From positions 25,852 to 89,851 of the forward strand of contig JAEUUI010000002.1 in assembly GCA_016786585.1 (NCBI GenBank): a stretch of 64,000 nucleotides of DNA. The letters are read 5' to 3'. The position numbers and the translations under genes are program-made. Every line of letters begins with the position of its first letter. The stretch's first letter is position 1. Source of the stretch: Cyclobacteriaceae bacterium. GTDB lineage: Bacteria > Bacteroidota > Bacteroidia > Cytophagales > Cyclobacteriaceae. Positions 1-9,250 of the stretch are shown here, piece by piece. Below the pieces are notes generated by a model. That model ran no database searches. It saw only the letters and a program-made list of their open reading frames with translations, and was not told the origin of the DNA.

Positions 1-520
1 GTTGATTGCGGGGTTTTTTATAATTCTCATCATAAATCTCCACGGCTGCCTCCAGCAGTGAGATATATGTACCACCAACTTTTTTTATATCGCGGTAGAA
101 GCCCTCCATAAGAAAGGGTTCCATGGGATAGTTTTGTTCGATTCGGGCAAGCGCCCGTTGCAAGATGTCGCCACCAGTAAGTGAATCGCGAACGATTACT
201 TCATTAAGAAGCATAGATGAACTTTCAAGCGCTACGAGCAAGGGCTCATCCGCATGAATTGCGCTAATCGTTGCCTCATAACTCCGGTAACCGAGCATGC
301 TTATCACCAGCGTCTTCTGATTGAGTGTTGCAGGAATATGGAAATCAAAGTCGCCCTGGGCATTGGTTATCGTGCCGATGGTTTCGCCCTTTACCCATAC
401 CGATGCGAACGGTAAAGGCTCTTTCGTTTCTGCGTCAGTTACCTTTCCGGATATAGTGATATCCTGGGCGAATGCAGCGCTTATGCAGAAAATCAGTACC
501 GGGAGAAGAAGGTTACGCAT
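1..520 (-). CDS. Carboxypeptidase-regulatory-like domain surface protein, partial (3' end outside window)
   Basis: The gene starts at the ATG at 520 and runs leftwards off the window, so only about 173 N-terminal residues are visible. It begins with a Sec signal peptide (MRNLLLPVLIFCISAAFAQ), followed by a CarboxypepD_reg-like beta-sandwich of about 80 residues (ISGKVTDAETKEPLPFASV, then the usual GTITNAQGDF turn). Such domains open many Bacteroidota outer-membrane and surface proteins. The region after it (DILQRALARIEQNYP) resembles the start of a DUF5686-like or related domain, but the rest is missing, so the function cannot be assigned. It is divergent from the histidine kinase at 661. Confidence 0.8.
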   Translation of the reverse strand, partial: MRNLLLPVLIFCISAAFAQDITISGKVTDAETKEPLPFASVWVKGETIGTITNAQGDFDFHIPATLNQKTLVISMLGYRSYEATISAIHADEPLLVALESSSMLLNEVIVRDSLTGGDILQRALARIEQNYPMEPFLMEGFYRDIKKVGGTYISLLEAAVEIYDENYKKPRNQ

Positions 521-660
521 ATCGTTTCGAAAGATGTGGAATCGGGTAGTTCTTTCAAACTTGTGACAAGATTAATCCCCATTTTTGGTTTTTTGGCGTA
601 CGAAACCCATAATTAACGCGTTTGTATTCTTCTGATTAACTTTAGTGTTCATATTGCATC

Positions 661-1785
661 GTGAATATTTTCGACCAAATACCGCGCATCTGGAAACGGG
701 CTTACCTGCTGCTCTGCCTGTGGTTTTTGATCAACTACACGATGGGTGCGGTGTTGAAATGGAAACTCGATCTACCGTCAAGTTACGATTATATATTCTG
801 GAATGGACTTTATTTATACGAGGCGCTTTGCGTGCTGATTATCCTAGTACTGTTCTATTCGCATTTTCTTTTTCAGTTCAGGCTCTACATCCAGGTAATC
901 GGTCATGTAGTGGGTGTGGTTACATTCTTCCTGATTATGGGATCGTTTTCGTATTACCTGGAAGACTATGTTGAGGGCTACGTTCATTTTTATAACTGGA
1001 AGGAACACATTCTCGGCTTGCTGAAGTGGGAGGGCTTGCATTTCCACGATCAGTACATCATTACAGTAGCGGTTTACTATATCATTCGATATTTCGAGCA
1101 CATGCAAAAGCGTGAAGCTGAGAAGGGCGAGCTCGCACTGAAAAACCGTGAAATGCAATTATCGCTTCTGAAGTCGCAGATCAATCCACACTTTTTGTTC
1201 AATACGCTTAACTCTATTAATACATTAGTGGGGTCCAGCAAGGAACAGGCACGCAAAGTTATTACCCAACTTTCTGATATCTTCCGGTATGCGCTGGACT
1301 CTCACGGGGATAAACCGGTGAAACTTGTTCAGGAACTCGATTTCATCGACAATTATATCCGCATCCAGCAGGTACGTTTTGGCAACCGGTTGAAGTTTGT
1401 CAAGCAGATTGATTATACTTGCCTCGGGATCGTTATTCCTCCGATGATCCTCCAACCGCTGGTTGAAAACTCTGTCAAGTATGGCATCGCGCCCAAAGAC
1501 GAGGGCGGCACAATTGTTGTGACCGTCAAGCGCATCAATCAAATGATATTCTTTGAGGTGAAAGATGACGGACTGGGAATCAACTCCAAAAAGATTATGG
1601 ATGGCAACTCAAGCGGAGTTGGAATCAGAAACACAGACGAACGGCTTCGCAGCACGTTTGGTCCGGGTTCCGGCCTGCGGATTCACTCCAGCACCTGGGG
1701 ATATTCCGTAAGCTTTTTTATCCCGGTGGTCGAAGAGAACCGCCTGGTCAATCAGCCCGAAGATGTGAAGCGCGAAGCAGTATAA
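661..1785 (+). CDS. LytS/YehU-type sensor histidine kinase
   Basis: A 374-residue membrane kinase. About four hydrophobic segments lie between residues 12 and 145, followed by a short coiled coil (about 145-170) and the His_kinase domain. The phosphoacceptor is H177 in QINPHFLFN. The ATPase domain shows N270 (QPLVENSVKYG) and the G-box DDGLG at 302-306. The first start codon is GTG; no Shine-Dalgarno sequence is visible, as is normal in this phylum. The LytTR response regulator follows 24 nt downstream, so the two form a cognate pair. There is no periplasmic sensor domain, so the stimulus is probably sensed in the membrane; this last point is inference. Confidence 0.93.
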   Translation: MNIFDQIPRIWKRAYLLLCLWFLINYTMGAVLKWKLDLPSSYDYIFWNGLYLYEALCVLIILVLFYSHFLFQFRLYIQVIGHVVGVVTFFLIMGSFSYYLEDYVEGYVHFYNWKEHILGLLKWEGLHFHDQYIITVAVYYIIRYFEHMQKREAEKGELALKNREMQLSLLKSQINPHFLFNTLNSINTLVGSSKEQARKVITQLSDIFRYALDSHGDKPVKLVQELDFIDNYIRIQQVRFGNRLKFVKQIDYTCLGIVIPPMILQPLVENSVKYGIAPKDEGGTIVVTVKRINQMIFFEVKDDGLGINSKKIMDGNSSGVGIRNTDERLRSTFGPGSGLRIHSSTWGYSVSFFIPVVEENRLVNQPEDVKREAV

Positions 1786-1809
1786 TTTTACAATTAAAAC
1801 AAGCAACGA

Positions 1810-2553
1810 ATGAACATTACCTGTTTAATTATTGACGATGAACAATTGGCCCGCGATCTGTTAAAAGAATATATTGAGAATACGCCTGAGATTACGATAG
1901 TAGGAGAGGCTGACAAGGGTAAAGATGCTGTCGAGCTAATCGACAAACTTAAACCCGATCTGGTTTTTTTAGATGTTCAAATGCCCGGTATGACCGGCTT
2001 CGATGTTCTGGATGATATTGAGCACGATCCGTTTGTAATTTTTACAACTGCGTACGATCAATATGCGATTAAAGCATTTGAAAAAAACGCTATCGACTAT
2101 TTGTTGAAGCCGCTCGACCAGGAGCGTTTCAAAGCTGCTGTTGACAAAGCGATTAGCCGCATGAAGCTGGAGCAGAATAATGTTGGGGAACTGTTGCGCA
2201 GTATGAAAACCGACAGCAAGACTTCCTACGACTCGCACATTTTTGTGCAGAAGTCTGAGAAGCTGCTCAATCTTCCCGTGGAGGAAATCATGTTCCTCGA
2301 AGCATCGGGCGATTATACTATTCTTACGACCAAGAACGATCAGTTTGTGAGCTCATCCGGTATTGGTAAGCTGGAAGAGATTTTAAATCCGGATACGTTT
2401 ATCCGTGTTCACCGGAGTACTATCATCAACATCAATTATCTCAAAGAAATTGAAAAGCACTTTAACGGTGGTATGATCGTTAAAATGCAAACCGGCAAGA
2501 GTTTCCCGGTTAGCCGTACGTATGCGAAAGTGATCCGTAAAAAAGTTGTTTAA
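1810..2553 (+). CDS. LytTR-family response regulator
   Basis: A 247-residue regulator. The receiver domain (about 1-120) shows the acidic pocket D9-D10-E11, the phosphorylation site D55 in FLDVQMPG and the conserved lysine in LLKPLDQ. A LytTR DNA-binding domain occupies about 140-247 (HIFVQKSEKLLNLP, then FIRVHRSTIININYL). It lies 24 nt after the kinase at 661 and is followed by a clear terminator, so the two genes form a bicistronic two-component system. The sequence does not reveal its targets. Confidence 0.95.
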   Translation: MNITCLIIDDEQLARDLLKEYIENTPEITIVGEADKGKDAVELIDKLKPDLVFLDVQMPGMTGFDVLDDIEHDPFVIFTTAYDQYAIKAFEKNAIDYLLKPLDQERFKAAVDKAISRMKLEQNNVGELLRSMKTDSKTSYDSHIFVQKSEKLLNLPVEEIMFLEASGDYTILTTKNDQFVSSSGIGKLEEILNPDTFIRVHRSTIININYLKEIEKHFNGGMIVKMQTGKSFPVSRTYAKVIRKKVV

Positions 2554-2573
2554 ATAGAACGTAGCAAACAACG

Positions 2574-2608
2574 AAAAGCCCTGATGTAAGTCGGGGCTTT
2601 TTGTTTTT
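2574..2608 (+). terminator. Intrinsic terminator after the LytS/LytTR pair
   Basis: A 9-bp stem AAGCCCTGA/TCGGGGCTT (one G-T pair) with a TGTAAG loop is followed by TTTGTTTTT. It lies 21 nt after the response-regulator stop and points rightwards. Confidence 0.85.
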
Positions 2609-2676
2609 AAAGTGCGGCTTGTACTGTACACATCTGGCTATTCTTTGGCGCGTGTCGAAAAATTTAAGCCGTTTGT

Positions 2677-2867
2677 ACATTCGACCCCTTCAGGGTCGGC
2701 TTCGCAATTTGTCGCCTGTTGCTACTAACATTCAGTCCCTTCGGGATTGTTTGGGTAAGAAATTGTGGAACAATCCTGCAATACTTCTCTTCAGGTGAAT
2801 CCGAAGGATTCAAATGTTTATAGAACCGAATAGTATGTTTAATGGACAACCCGAAGGGATTGAATGT
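2677..2867. repeat. Array of four REP-like palindromes
   Basis: The 352-nt gap between the convergent genes ending at 2553 and 2906 holds four related units of about 22 nt. Each has the form ACATTNRANYCC-CTTC-GG, with a small hairpin around a CCTTCGG-like core. Units at 2677-2699 and 2728-2749 face right; those at 2795-2817 and 2847-2867 are reverse complements. Stems include CGACCC/GGGTCG in unit 1 and TGAATCC/GGATTCA in unit 3. The 2+2 head-to-head arrangement resembles BIME-type REP arrays, which are commonly spread by REP-associated tyrosine transposases. No transposase gene is in the window. Nothing else is visible in this gap apart from the terminator. Confidence 0.75.
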
Positions 2868-2905
2868 TTTATCATCCATATCAGCTCACACTCACTAAAA
2901 CGATC

Positions 2906-5584
2906 CTATTCACTTCGTAACGATTTAACCGGATTGACCGTGGCTGCGCGAATGGTGCGTAACCACACGGTTATCGCAGCAATGGTCATGATGATTAATC
3001 CCGCGATGATGAATATTCCGGCATTTAAATTTATCCGATAGGCAAAATCATGAAGCCATTTGTTCATAAAAAACCATGCCACCGGCACGGCAAACATACA
3101 GGCGATGATCACGAGAATCAGGAACTCTTTGGAAATCATGCCAACGATGTTGTTAACGGACGCTCCCAGCACTTTTCGGATTCCGATTTCCTTTATTCTT
3201 GCTTCGACAGCGTAAGAAACAAGGGCAAATAATCCCATGCAGGCAATTAATACTACTACGAGCGAGAACGTCATAAAAATTTGTCCGCGTTGCGCATCCG
3301 CCTTGTAGAATTCTTCGAATCGGCTGTTCAGGAACGTGTACTCCAGCGGATCGTCTGCGTCAATTTTAGTGTTGATCGCTTTCAATTTTTCGATCACACC
3401 AGGCCAGTCGTTTGTTTTTATTTTAAGGGTGTAGTAATCGATCCGCTGAACCGGTGTATTGGGAGCCACGAAAATAACCGGCTTCATATTCGTTCGGAGC
3501 GATTCGAAGTGAAAGTTTTCAGCAATGCCAACAACTTCTGCTTTGAATACTTCATCCAGCGGTTCAATGCTACCGCCCCAGCGGACGGTCGGGATCTCAA
3601 TGATCTGCCCGATTGGGTTGGTCAATCCTAATTCTTTCACGGCAAGCTCGGTAAGAATAACTTTCGAAGAATCAGCTCTTCCGGCTTCAAAGTTTCTTCC
3701 TTCTTTTAATTTGATATCGTAAGTTTTAAAGAAGTCATTGTCGATCCCTACATAAATCATCTCTTTCCCATTGGGTTCCCCTTGTGCTCTAACGGTAGCC
3801 ATATGAAAGCTTTTCCATTCGCCCGGTACGCGTGTGGATGTTGACACACTGAGAACTTCGGCGGGACTTCCAAACTCGGCTTTAATGCTCTCAAAGTTTC
3901 TGCGCAGGCGACCGCTGTTGATGTCAATCACCAGCAGGTTTTCGGTTTCAATTCCAATGTCTTTACTGCGCATGTAATTTAACTGCTCGTAAATGATAAG
4001 CGTTGACGAGATCATGATGATTGAGATTGTGAACTGTGCCACCACCAGCATTTTTCGTAAAGGAAGGCGGGCGTTTCCAATCCGTATTTCTTTTTTCAAT
4101 GCCTCCGCTGGTGACACGCGCGCGGTGATGAACGCAGGATAGAAAGCCGATAGCACAGCACCCAGAAGCAAGATTCCTACTATCGACAGGCTCCAGGAGA
4201 GTGGAAGATCAAGTAATGACAGGTCCTTGTCCGTAAACTGGTTCACCATCGGCATAACGATCTGGATGATGATCAATGCCAGCATCAACGCGATAAGTGA
4301 AATCACCACCGAATCGGTGATGAATTGAGAAATCAGTTGAAGCCTTTGTGCGCCCAGTGTTTTTCGGGTACCGATTTCACGGGTCCGTTTCAGCGCTGCA
4401 GCGGTTGAAAGATTCATGTAGTTGAGGCAGGCAATCAGTAATAACAAGAAACCAATACCCGCAAACATGTACAGGTAAAACGGGTTCATGCCATTGGGTG
4501 CCGCATCGCTATCCTGAATATTGTCGGAATTTAAATGGATATCAGCCAACGGTTGTAACGTGAATTCACTTTTGAATGCTCGGGTTGCAGGGTAGTGATC
4601 TTTCACCAGTTGCGTAATTCTGGGTTCAATCGACTGTTGAGTTGCCGGATCGCGAAGTTTCACAAAGGTTAGGTACGTGTTACTTACCCAGTCGGATGAA
4701 ATCAGATCCTGGTACCAAGGGAACATCGATGGCCAGCTTGAATCCGAAAAAATCACATCAAAACGGAGGAAAGAATTCTTTGGAAAATCTTTCATTACAC
4801 CGGCTATTGTAAATTCAACGGGTTTATCATTTCGAGTAACACTTGTCCATATTCTCTTGCCTAAAACATCAGTGGCCCCAAAGTATTTACGGGCAAATGA
4901 TTCCGAGACTACAATTACGTCCGGGTGAACCAAAGCTGTTTTTGGATTACCTGCCAGCAAGGGAAAATCAAAAAACGAGAAGAAGTTCGGGTCGGTTATT
5001 GTAATCACTTCATATCCGCGACTAGTTGGGTCGTTTCCCATGGTGAGCCGGCCGATGGATGATATTCGCATGGTTGCTTCAACTTCCGGGAATTGTGCGG
5101 CAACTTCAGGGCCTACTAATGCTGCCGTGGTAGCAACATCGCGCAGTGTTCCGTCTTCCATTTTTTCGTGTTGCAGTACGCGATAAATACGCGCAGAATC
5201 TTTATGGAAAAGATCGAAGCTCAGTTCATCGTGGATGTAAAGACTTAACAGGATAAAACACAGAAAGCCGAGCGTTAGCCCAAAGATGTTGATAAACGCA
5301 AAAGTTTTGTGTTTCATCAGTTGACGAAACGATATCTTAAAATGATTTGAGAGCATAAGAGATGGAGATGATGATTTTCGTTTATTGGAAAAGGGTTTGA
5401 TGAAACCAAGAACACTTCGGGTATAATCCAGTTGTGCGCGCCAAACCGATGACTTTTTACATTGATAAATGAATTCCTCTTCCAGGTCACCTTCAACTTC
5501 CTCCAGTTGATAAGGATCACAATAGAGTCTCAGTAATTTTCTTGCCCATTTTGGAGGCCCGGGATTGATTTTTCCTGCTTCCAT
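2906..5584 (-). CDS. FtsX-like ABC transporter permease with N-terminal prefix domain (MacB type)
   Basis: An 892-residue permease. Residues 1-65 form the cytoplasmic permease prefix domain common in Cytophagales (WARKLLRLYCDPYQLEEVEG). The first membrane helix is at about 96-117, followed by a MacB_PCD periplasmic domain, a three-helix FtsX core (GTRKTLGAQRLQLISQF), a second periplasmic domain and a second FtsX core near the C-terminus (IGIRKVLGASVNNIVGMI). I chose the ATG at 5584, two nucleotides after the PadR stop, because an upstream in-frame start would overlap PadR. The ATPase partner is not adjacent. Such proteins move lipids or peptides or sense envelope stress; the substrate here is unknown. 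Confidence 0.92.
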   Translation of the reverse strand: MEAGKINPGPPKWARKLLRLYCDPYQLEEVEGDLEEEFIYQCKKSSVWRAQLDYTRSVLGFIKPFSNKRKSSSPSLMLSNHFKISFRQLMKHKTFAFINIFGLTLGFLCFILLSLYIHDELSFDLFHKDSARIYRVLQHEKMEDGTLRDVATTAALVGPEVAAQFPEVEATMRISSIGRLTMGNDPTSRGYEVITITDPNFFSFFDFPLLAGNPKTALVHPDVIVVSESFARKYFGATDVLGKRIWTSVTRNDKPVEFTIAGVMKDFPKNSFLRFDVIFSDSSWPSMFPWYQDLISSDWVSNTYLTFVKLRDPATQQSIEPRITQLVKDHYPATRAFKSEFTLQPLADIHLNSDNIQDSDAAPNGMNPFYLYMFAGIGFLLLLIACLNYMNLSTAAALKRTREIGTRKTLGAQRLQLISQFITDSVVISLIALMLALIIIQIVMPMVNQFTDKDLSLLDLPLSWSLSIVGILLLGAVLSAFYPAFITARVSPAEALKKEIRIGNARLPLRKMLVVAQFTISIIMISSTLIIYEQLNYMRSKDIGIETENLLVIDINSGRLRRNFESIKAEFGSPAEVLSVSTSTRVPGEWKSFHMATVRAQGEPNGKEMIYVGIDNDFFKTYDIKLKEGRNFEAGRADSSKVILTELAVKELGLTNPIGQIIEIPTVRWGGSIEPLDEVFKAEVVGIAENFHFESLRTNMKPVIFVAPNTPVQRIDYYTLKIKTNDWPGVIEKLKAINTKIDADDPLEYTFLNSRFEEFYKADAQRGQIFMTFSLVVVLIACMGLFALVSYAVEARIKEIGIRKVLGASVNNIVGMISKEFLILVIIACMFAVPVAWFFMNKWLHDFAYRINLNAGIFIIAGLIIMTIAAITVWLRTIRAATVNPVKSLRSE

Positions 5585-5586
5585 GG

Positions 5587-5913
5587 CTATGAATTTTTTA
5601 CACTTGAGATCATCCCCCACAGATGCGCGCGTACGGCCTGAATTTCTTCCAATGTTTTTTGCCCGTAGAACGTGACGGTGAACAACCGTTTCCTGCGACC
5701 GCCACGCTCCTGCGTTGGTGCACTCATTTTCGACTTGATCATTCCTTTTTCTTCAAGCCGTTGAAGTGAGGCATGAACCTGGTTTAACCGAACCGACCGG
5801 CCGGTTTGTTCAATGATCTGATGAAGAATGGTAACGCCATAGGCATTGCCTTCCAGCAGCATAACGGTTAGCAATACGATTTCTTCGAATTCTCCGAGGG
5901 ATACGCGTTTCAC
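5587..5913 (-). CDS. PadR-family transcriptional regulator
   Basis: A 108-residue winged-helix regulator beginning with GTG (MKRVSLGEFEEIVLLTVMLL). The PadR pattern is seen: helix-turn-helix with YGVTILHQI, the recognition segment QVHASLQRLEEKGMI, and the wing ERGGRRKRLFTVT. The stop is 2 nt from the start of the FtsX permease, so the two are cotranscribed. PadR proteins usually repress their own operon. An A/T-rich tract upstream (5927-5942, TTTTATCTATTTTTG on the + strand) could hold the operator; that is inference. Confidence 0.93.
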   Translation of the reverse strand: MKRVSLGEFEEIVLLTVMLLEGNAYGVTILHQIIEQTGRSVRLNQVHASLQRLEEKGMIKSKMSAPTQERGGRRKRLFTVTFYGQKTLEEIQAVRAHLWGMISSVKNS

Positions 5914-6160
5914 AGGAGGAGTTTATTTTATCTATTTTTGCTGAGCTAATAGTATACCAAAGTTTTTAACGCGGTATTTTCAATATTCTCGCATGTTGTG
6001 GATAAGCTTGACGTTCGAAATTGAACGTTCACGACCGCTTTCAAACCAGTGATCAGGACCTTTGACTAAAGATGTGGTGATCGTGACCGGCTCTGGAGTT
6101 TTTGCGAAAAGCCATTCGTTTTTTAGTAAACTTACACGTCACTAACCTGCACCTAAGCTT

Positions 6161-7873
6161 ATGAAACCGCGTGCCTGTCTTCTCGGTGTTTTGATTACAC
6201 TTTTATCGATCAATTCCGGTCTAAGTCAATCCGATAATCCGGTAACAGAAGTTTATCCGCTGATGACACAATTACGCGCAGATCGTGGAAGTCTCGAGCG
6301 CTTCTATTTTATCCAAAATTCTCCTGAGCGGAGAGAGCGGTTCAAAATTCTTTACAACGATTACCTCACCAGGCTGGGACAATTACCCTTCGAAAAGATG
6401 GCGGTTGGCGGTCGTGCCGACTACCTTTTATTGAAACGTGATCTGGAAAACGAGCTTGCTTTGCTCAACGCAGAGGAAAAAGAAATGAAGCTTGTTGAGA
6501 AGTACGTAACCGTCGGTTCTCCGATCTATGAACTCGAGAAGAAACGCAGACGCGGACTTCACCTCGAAAGCAATCAGGTTGCACGGCAACTTGATGAGGT
6601 AAACAAGTCTATCCGCGAGACAATGAAAAAACTTAAGCAGGATCCGAACCTTACACGTGAAGTTGCATCGCGGGCAGAAGGCGCGATAAAAGGACAGCAG
6701 CAGGCATTGAAGAGTGTGTTTGAGTTTTATGATGGCTACGATCCGCAGTTCAGCTGGTGGGTAACAAAACCGTATCAGCGACTGGATACCACGCTAACGA
6801 AATTTGCCGCTGCACTAAAAGTTAAAGTTGACGAAGCTTCGTTGCCGAAAGATGATGGCAGTGGCATTATCGGAAACCCGATTGGAAGAGAGGAGTTGCT
6901 GCGGTTGCTTCAGTATGAGATGATTCCGTATTCACCGGAAGAACTGGTGGAAATTGCCAACAAAGAATTTGCGTGGTGCGATGCCGAACTGTTGAAAGCT
7001 TCGCGTGAAATGGGCTTTGGCGATAACTGGAAGCAGGCTCAGGAGAAAGTGAAGCAGACATACGTGCCCGAGGGGTATCAGCCGGAAGCCATGCTGAAAC
7101 TGTATAACGAATCAGTCGAGTTTTTGAAGAAGCATGATTTGGTTACTATTCCACCTATTGCGGAAGAGACGTGGCGCATGAGTATGATGTCGCCCCGGCA
7201 ACAATTGGTAAGCCCGTTTTTTCTGGGCGGTGAAGTTTTACAAATCGCTTATCCCACCGATGGCATGTCGCATGATGATAAGTTAATGAGCATGCGGGGA
7301 AACAATCCCCATTTTTCGAGAGCTACGGTGCATCATGAATTAATAGCAGGCCACCATCTGCAGGGATTTATGAACAATCGCTACAAAGCGTATCGCAACT
7401 TCCGTACACCATTCTGGACCGAAGGCTGGGCGTTATACTGGGAATTAATTCTGTGGGACATGAATTTTCCGCAATCGCCTGAAGATAAAATCGGGATGCT
7501 TTTCTGGCGGATGCATCGCTGTGCGCGGATTATTTTTTCACTCAACTATCATTTAAACAAATGGACTCCGCAGCAATGCATCGACTTTTTAGTAGATCGT
7601 GTCGGTCATGAACGTGCCAATGCTGAAGCAGAAGTGCGAAGATCCTTTACCGGTGGATACGGCCCGTTGTACCAGCTTGCATACATGACGGGAGCATTCC
7701 AGTTTTATGCGCTTAAGAAGGAATTGGTTGATAGCGGCAAGATGACGTATAAGCAATACCACGATGCCGTGCTGCAGGAAAACAGTATGCCGATTGAAAT
7801 GCTGCGCGCGATTCTGACAAACCAGAAACTCACCAAAGATTTTAAGACCTCGTGGAAATTTTATAAGAAATGA
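6161..7873 (+). CDS. DUF885 family exported protein (putative metallopeptidase-like)
   Basis: A 570-residue protein with a Sec signal peptide (MKPRACLLGVLITLLSINSG, then LSQ). The DUF885 signature appears at about 391-401 as HHELIAGHHLQ, where two histidines and a glutamate form a zinc-site-like motif, and is followed by FWTEGWALYWE. The length matches the family. DUF885 members are thought to be zinc carboxypeptidase-like hydrolases, but few have been tested, so the activity is inferred. It stands alone between a 247-nt gap and a convergent MFS gene. The upstream gap holds nothing I can name apart from an imperfect inverted repeat (CGTTC/GAACG) near 6012-6029. Confidence 0.88.
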   Translation: MKPRACLLGVLITLLSINSGLSQSDNPVTEVYPLMTQLRADRGSLERFYFIQNSPERRERFKILYNDYLTRLGQLPFEKMAVGGRADYLLLKRDLENELALLNAEEKEMKLVEKYVTVGSPIYELEKKRRRGLHLESNQVARQLDEVNKSIRETMKKLKQDPNLTREVASRAEGAIKGQQQALKSVFEFYDGYDPQFSWWVTKPYQRLDTTLTKFAAALKVKVDEASLPKDDGSGIIGNPIGREELLRLLQYEMIPYSPEELVEIANKEFAWCDAELLKASREMGFGDNWKQAQEKVKQTYVPEGYQPEAMLKLYNESVEFLKKHDLVTIPPIAEETWRMSMMSPRQQLVSPFFLGGEVLQIAYPTDGMSHDDKLMSMRGNNPHFSRATVHHELIAGHHLQGFMNNRYKAYRNFRTPFWTEGWALYWELILWDMNFPQSPEDKIGMLFWRMHRCARIIFSLNYHLNKWTPQQCIDFLVDRVGHERANAEAEVRRSFTGGYGPLYQLAYMTGAFQFYALKKELVDSGKMTYKQYHDAVLQENSMPIEMLRAILTNQKLTKDFKTSWKFYKK

Positions 7874-7880
7874 TTGAGCT

Positions 7881-7908
7881 GTAGAGACGCAAAATCTTGC
7901 GTCTCTAC
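7881..7908. repeat. Perfect 12-bp palindrome (GTAGAGACGCAA type), bidirectional hairpin
   Basis: GTAGAGACGCAA, AATC, TTGCGTCTCTAC: a perfect 12-bp stem with a 4-nt loop, between two convergent genes (stops at 7873 and 7919). It has no T-run on either side. This palindrome type recurs between genes in many bacteria, so I call it a repeat element that may also end transcription from both sides. Confidence 0.75.
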
Positions 7909-7918
7909 TACGCATGCA

Positions 7919-9172
7919 TTAATGGTTCACCGCACTCACCGCATTCCGGTCGTGCTTATATCTGAACGCGAACGGGAAGATTATTCCCAGTACAAGTGCG
8001 TATCCGGCAAACGTAAACCAGATGCTCGGCCAATCTTTTATACCGGCTGAATTGGTGAAATAATCGACAATGTTGCCGGCAATGATGCCACCCAGTAAGG
8101 CCCCGATGCCATTGGTCATGAGCATGAATAAGCCTTGTGCGCTTGCGCGGATGCTAACCGGTGCTTCTTTCTCGACGAACAACGACCCGGAGATGTTGAA
8201 GAAGTCGAACGCCATGCCATACACGATCATGGATGCCACCAGGAACACCAGACCTTCCGCGGGATTTCCGATACCAAATAAACCGAATCGCAACACCCAT
8301 GCGAAGATGCTCATCAGCATGACGGTTTTAATTCCGAAGCGTTTTAAAAAGAACGGTATGGTTAGAATAAAAAGGGTTTCTGAAATCTGCGAAAGCGAAA
8401 TCAGAAGGCTGGGATGTTCAACCGCAAACGTACCGGCATAGCTTGATTCAAAATCGTGAAGGAATGGTTCTCCGAACGCATTGGTGATTTGCAAAGCAGC
8501 ACCCAGCATCATCGCAAACAAAAAGAAGATGAGCATTTTCGGTTGCCGGAATAACACGAAGGCATCAAGCCCGAAAGTTTCAACCCACGAACTGCCCTTG
8601 GTGGCTTTGGCCGGTTTACACGCAGGCATCGTTAACGAGTAAATACCCATAAACAAGCCTGCGGCGGCTGCAAACAAAAATTGATTCGGACTTTTCGTCC
8701 AGCCCAATAAATCTACACCCCACATTGCCACAATGAAGCCCACGGTTCCCCACACCCGAATTGGTGGAAATACTTTTTGAATTTCAATATTGTTGCTGGC
8801 CAGCACACTGTATGACACCGTATTGTTAAGCGCGATGGTTGGCATGAAGAAGAGACTGGTGAGAAGTATTGCGTAGTATAAAAGTGATGCATCGGTAATC
8901 GTGCTCGCCCAGAATAACGTTGCCGCACCGATCAGGTGACAGATTCCTAAAACCCGTTCGGCATTGATAAAGCGGTCGGCCAGGATGCCCATCAGCGTAG
9001 GCATAAAAAGTGAAGCAATACCCATGGTGCCATAGGTTGCGCCTACCAACGCACCGCGGGTTGACATATCGCCCGGAAGGGTAAACATGTATCCGCCCAG
9101 CGAAATCAGCCACGAGCCCCAAACAAAGAACTCAAGAAAATTCATGATGGTGAGGCGGAGTTTGATATCCAT
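7919..9172 (-). CDS. MFS transporter of the nucleoside:H+ symporter (NupG/XapB) family
   Basis: A 417-residue protein with about 12 hydrophobic segments. The start MDIKLRLTIMNFLEFFVWGS matches the family opening (F-L-x-F-F-x-W-G-x-W). Known members import nucleosides with protons across the inner membrane, and many Bacteroidota paralogues have unknown substrates. It lies 79 nt downstream of the serpin gene on the same strand, so cotranscription is possible but not required. No nucleoside-metabolism gene is adjacent. The substrate is inferred from family only. Confidence 0.85.
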   Translation of the reverse strand: MDIKLRLTIMNFLEFFVWGSWLISLGGYMFTLPGDMSTRGALVGATYGTMGIASLFMPTLMGILADRFINAERVLGICHLIGAATLFWASTITDASLLYYAILLTSLFFMPTIALNNTVSYSVLASNNIEIQKVFPPIRVWGTVGFIVAMWGVDLLGWTKSPNQFLFAAAAGLFMGIYSLTMPACKPAKATKGSSWVETFGLDAFVLFRQPKMLIFFLFAMMLGAALQITNAFGEPFLHDFESSYAGTFAVEHPSLLISLSQISETLFILTIPFFLKRFGIKTVMLMSIFAWVLRFGLFGIGNPAEGLVFLVASMIVYGMAFDFFNISGSLFVEKEAPVSIRASAQGLFMLMTNGIGALLGGIIAGNIVDYFTNSAGIKDWPSIWFTFAGYALVLGIIFPFAFRYKHDRNAVSAVNH

Positions 9173-9250
9173 GAGTACCGGGTTAGGTTAACTCATAAAT
9201 ATATGCAGGGCGAATTACTTTTCCTCTCCCGGTACTCAATTTTGCAGGAT

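Noticed and set aside
6012..6033. Inverted repeat CGTTCGAAATTGAACG-like, considered as an operator or tRNA T-loop
   Set aside because: Short and imperfect; no tRNA cloverleaf around it and no recognised regulator motif.
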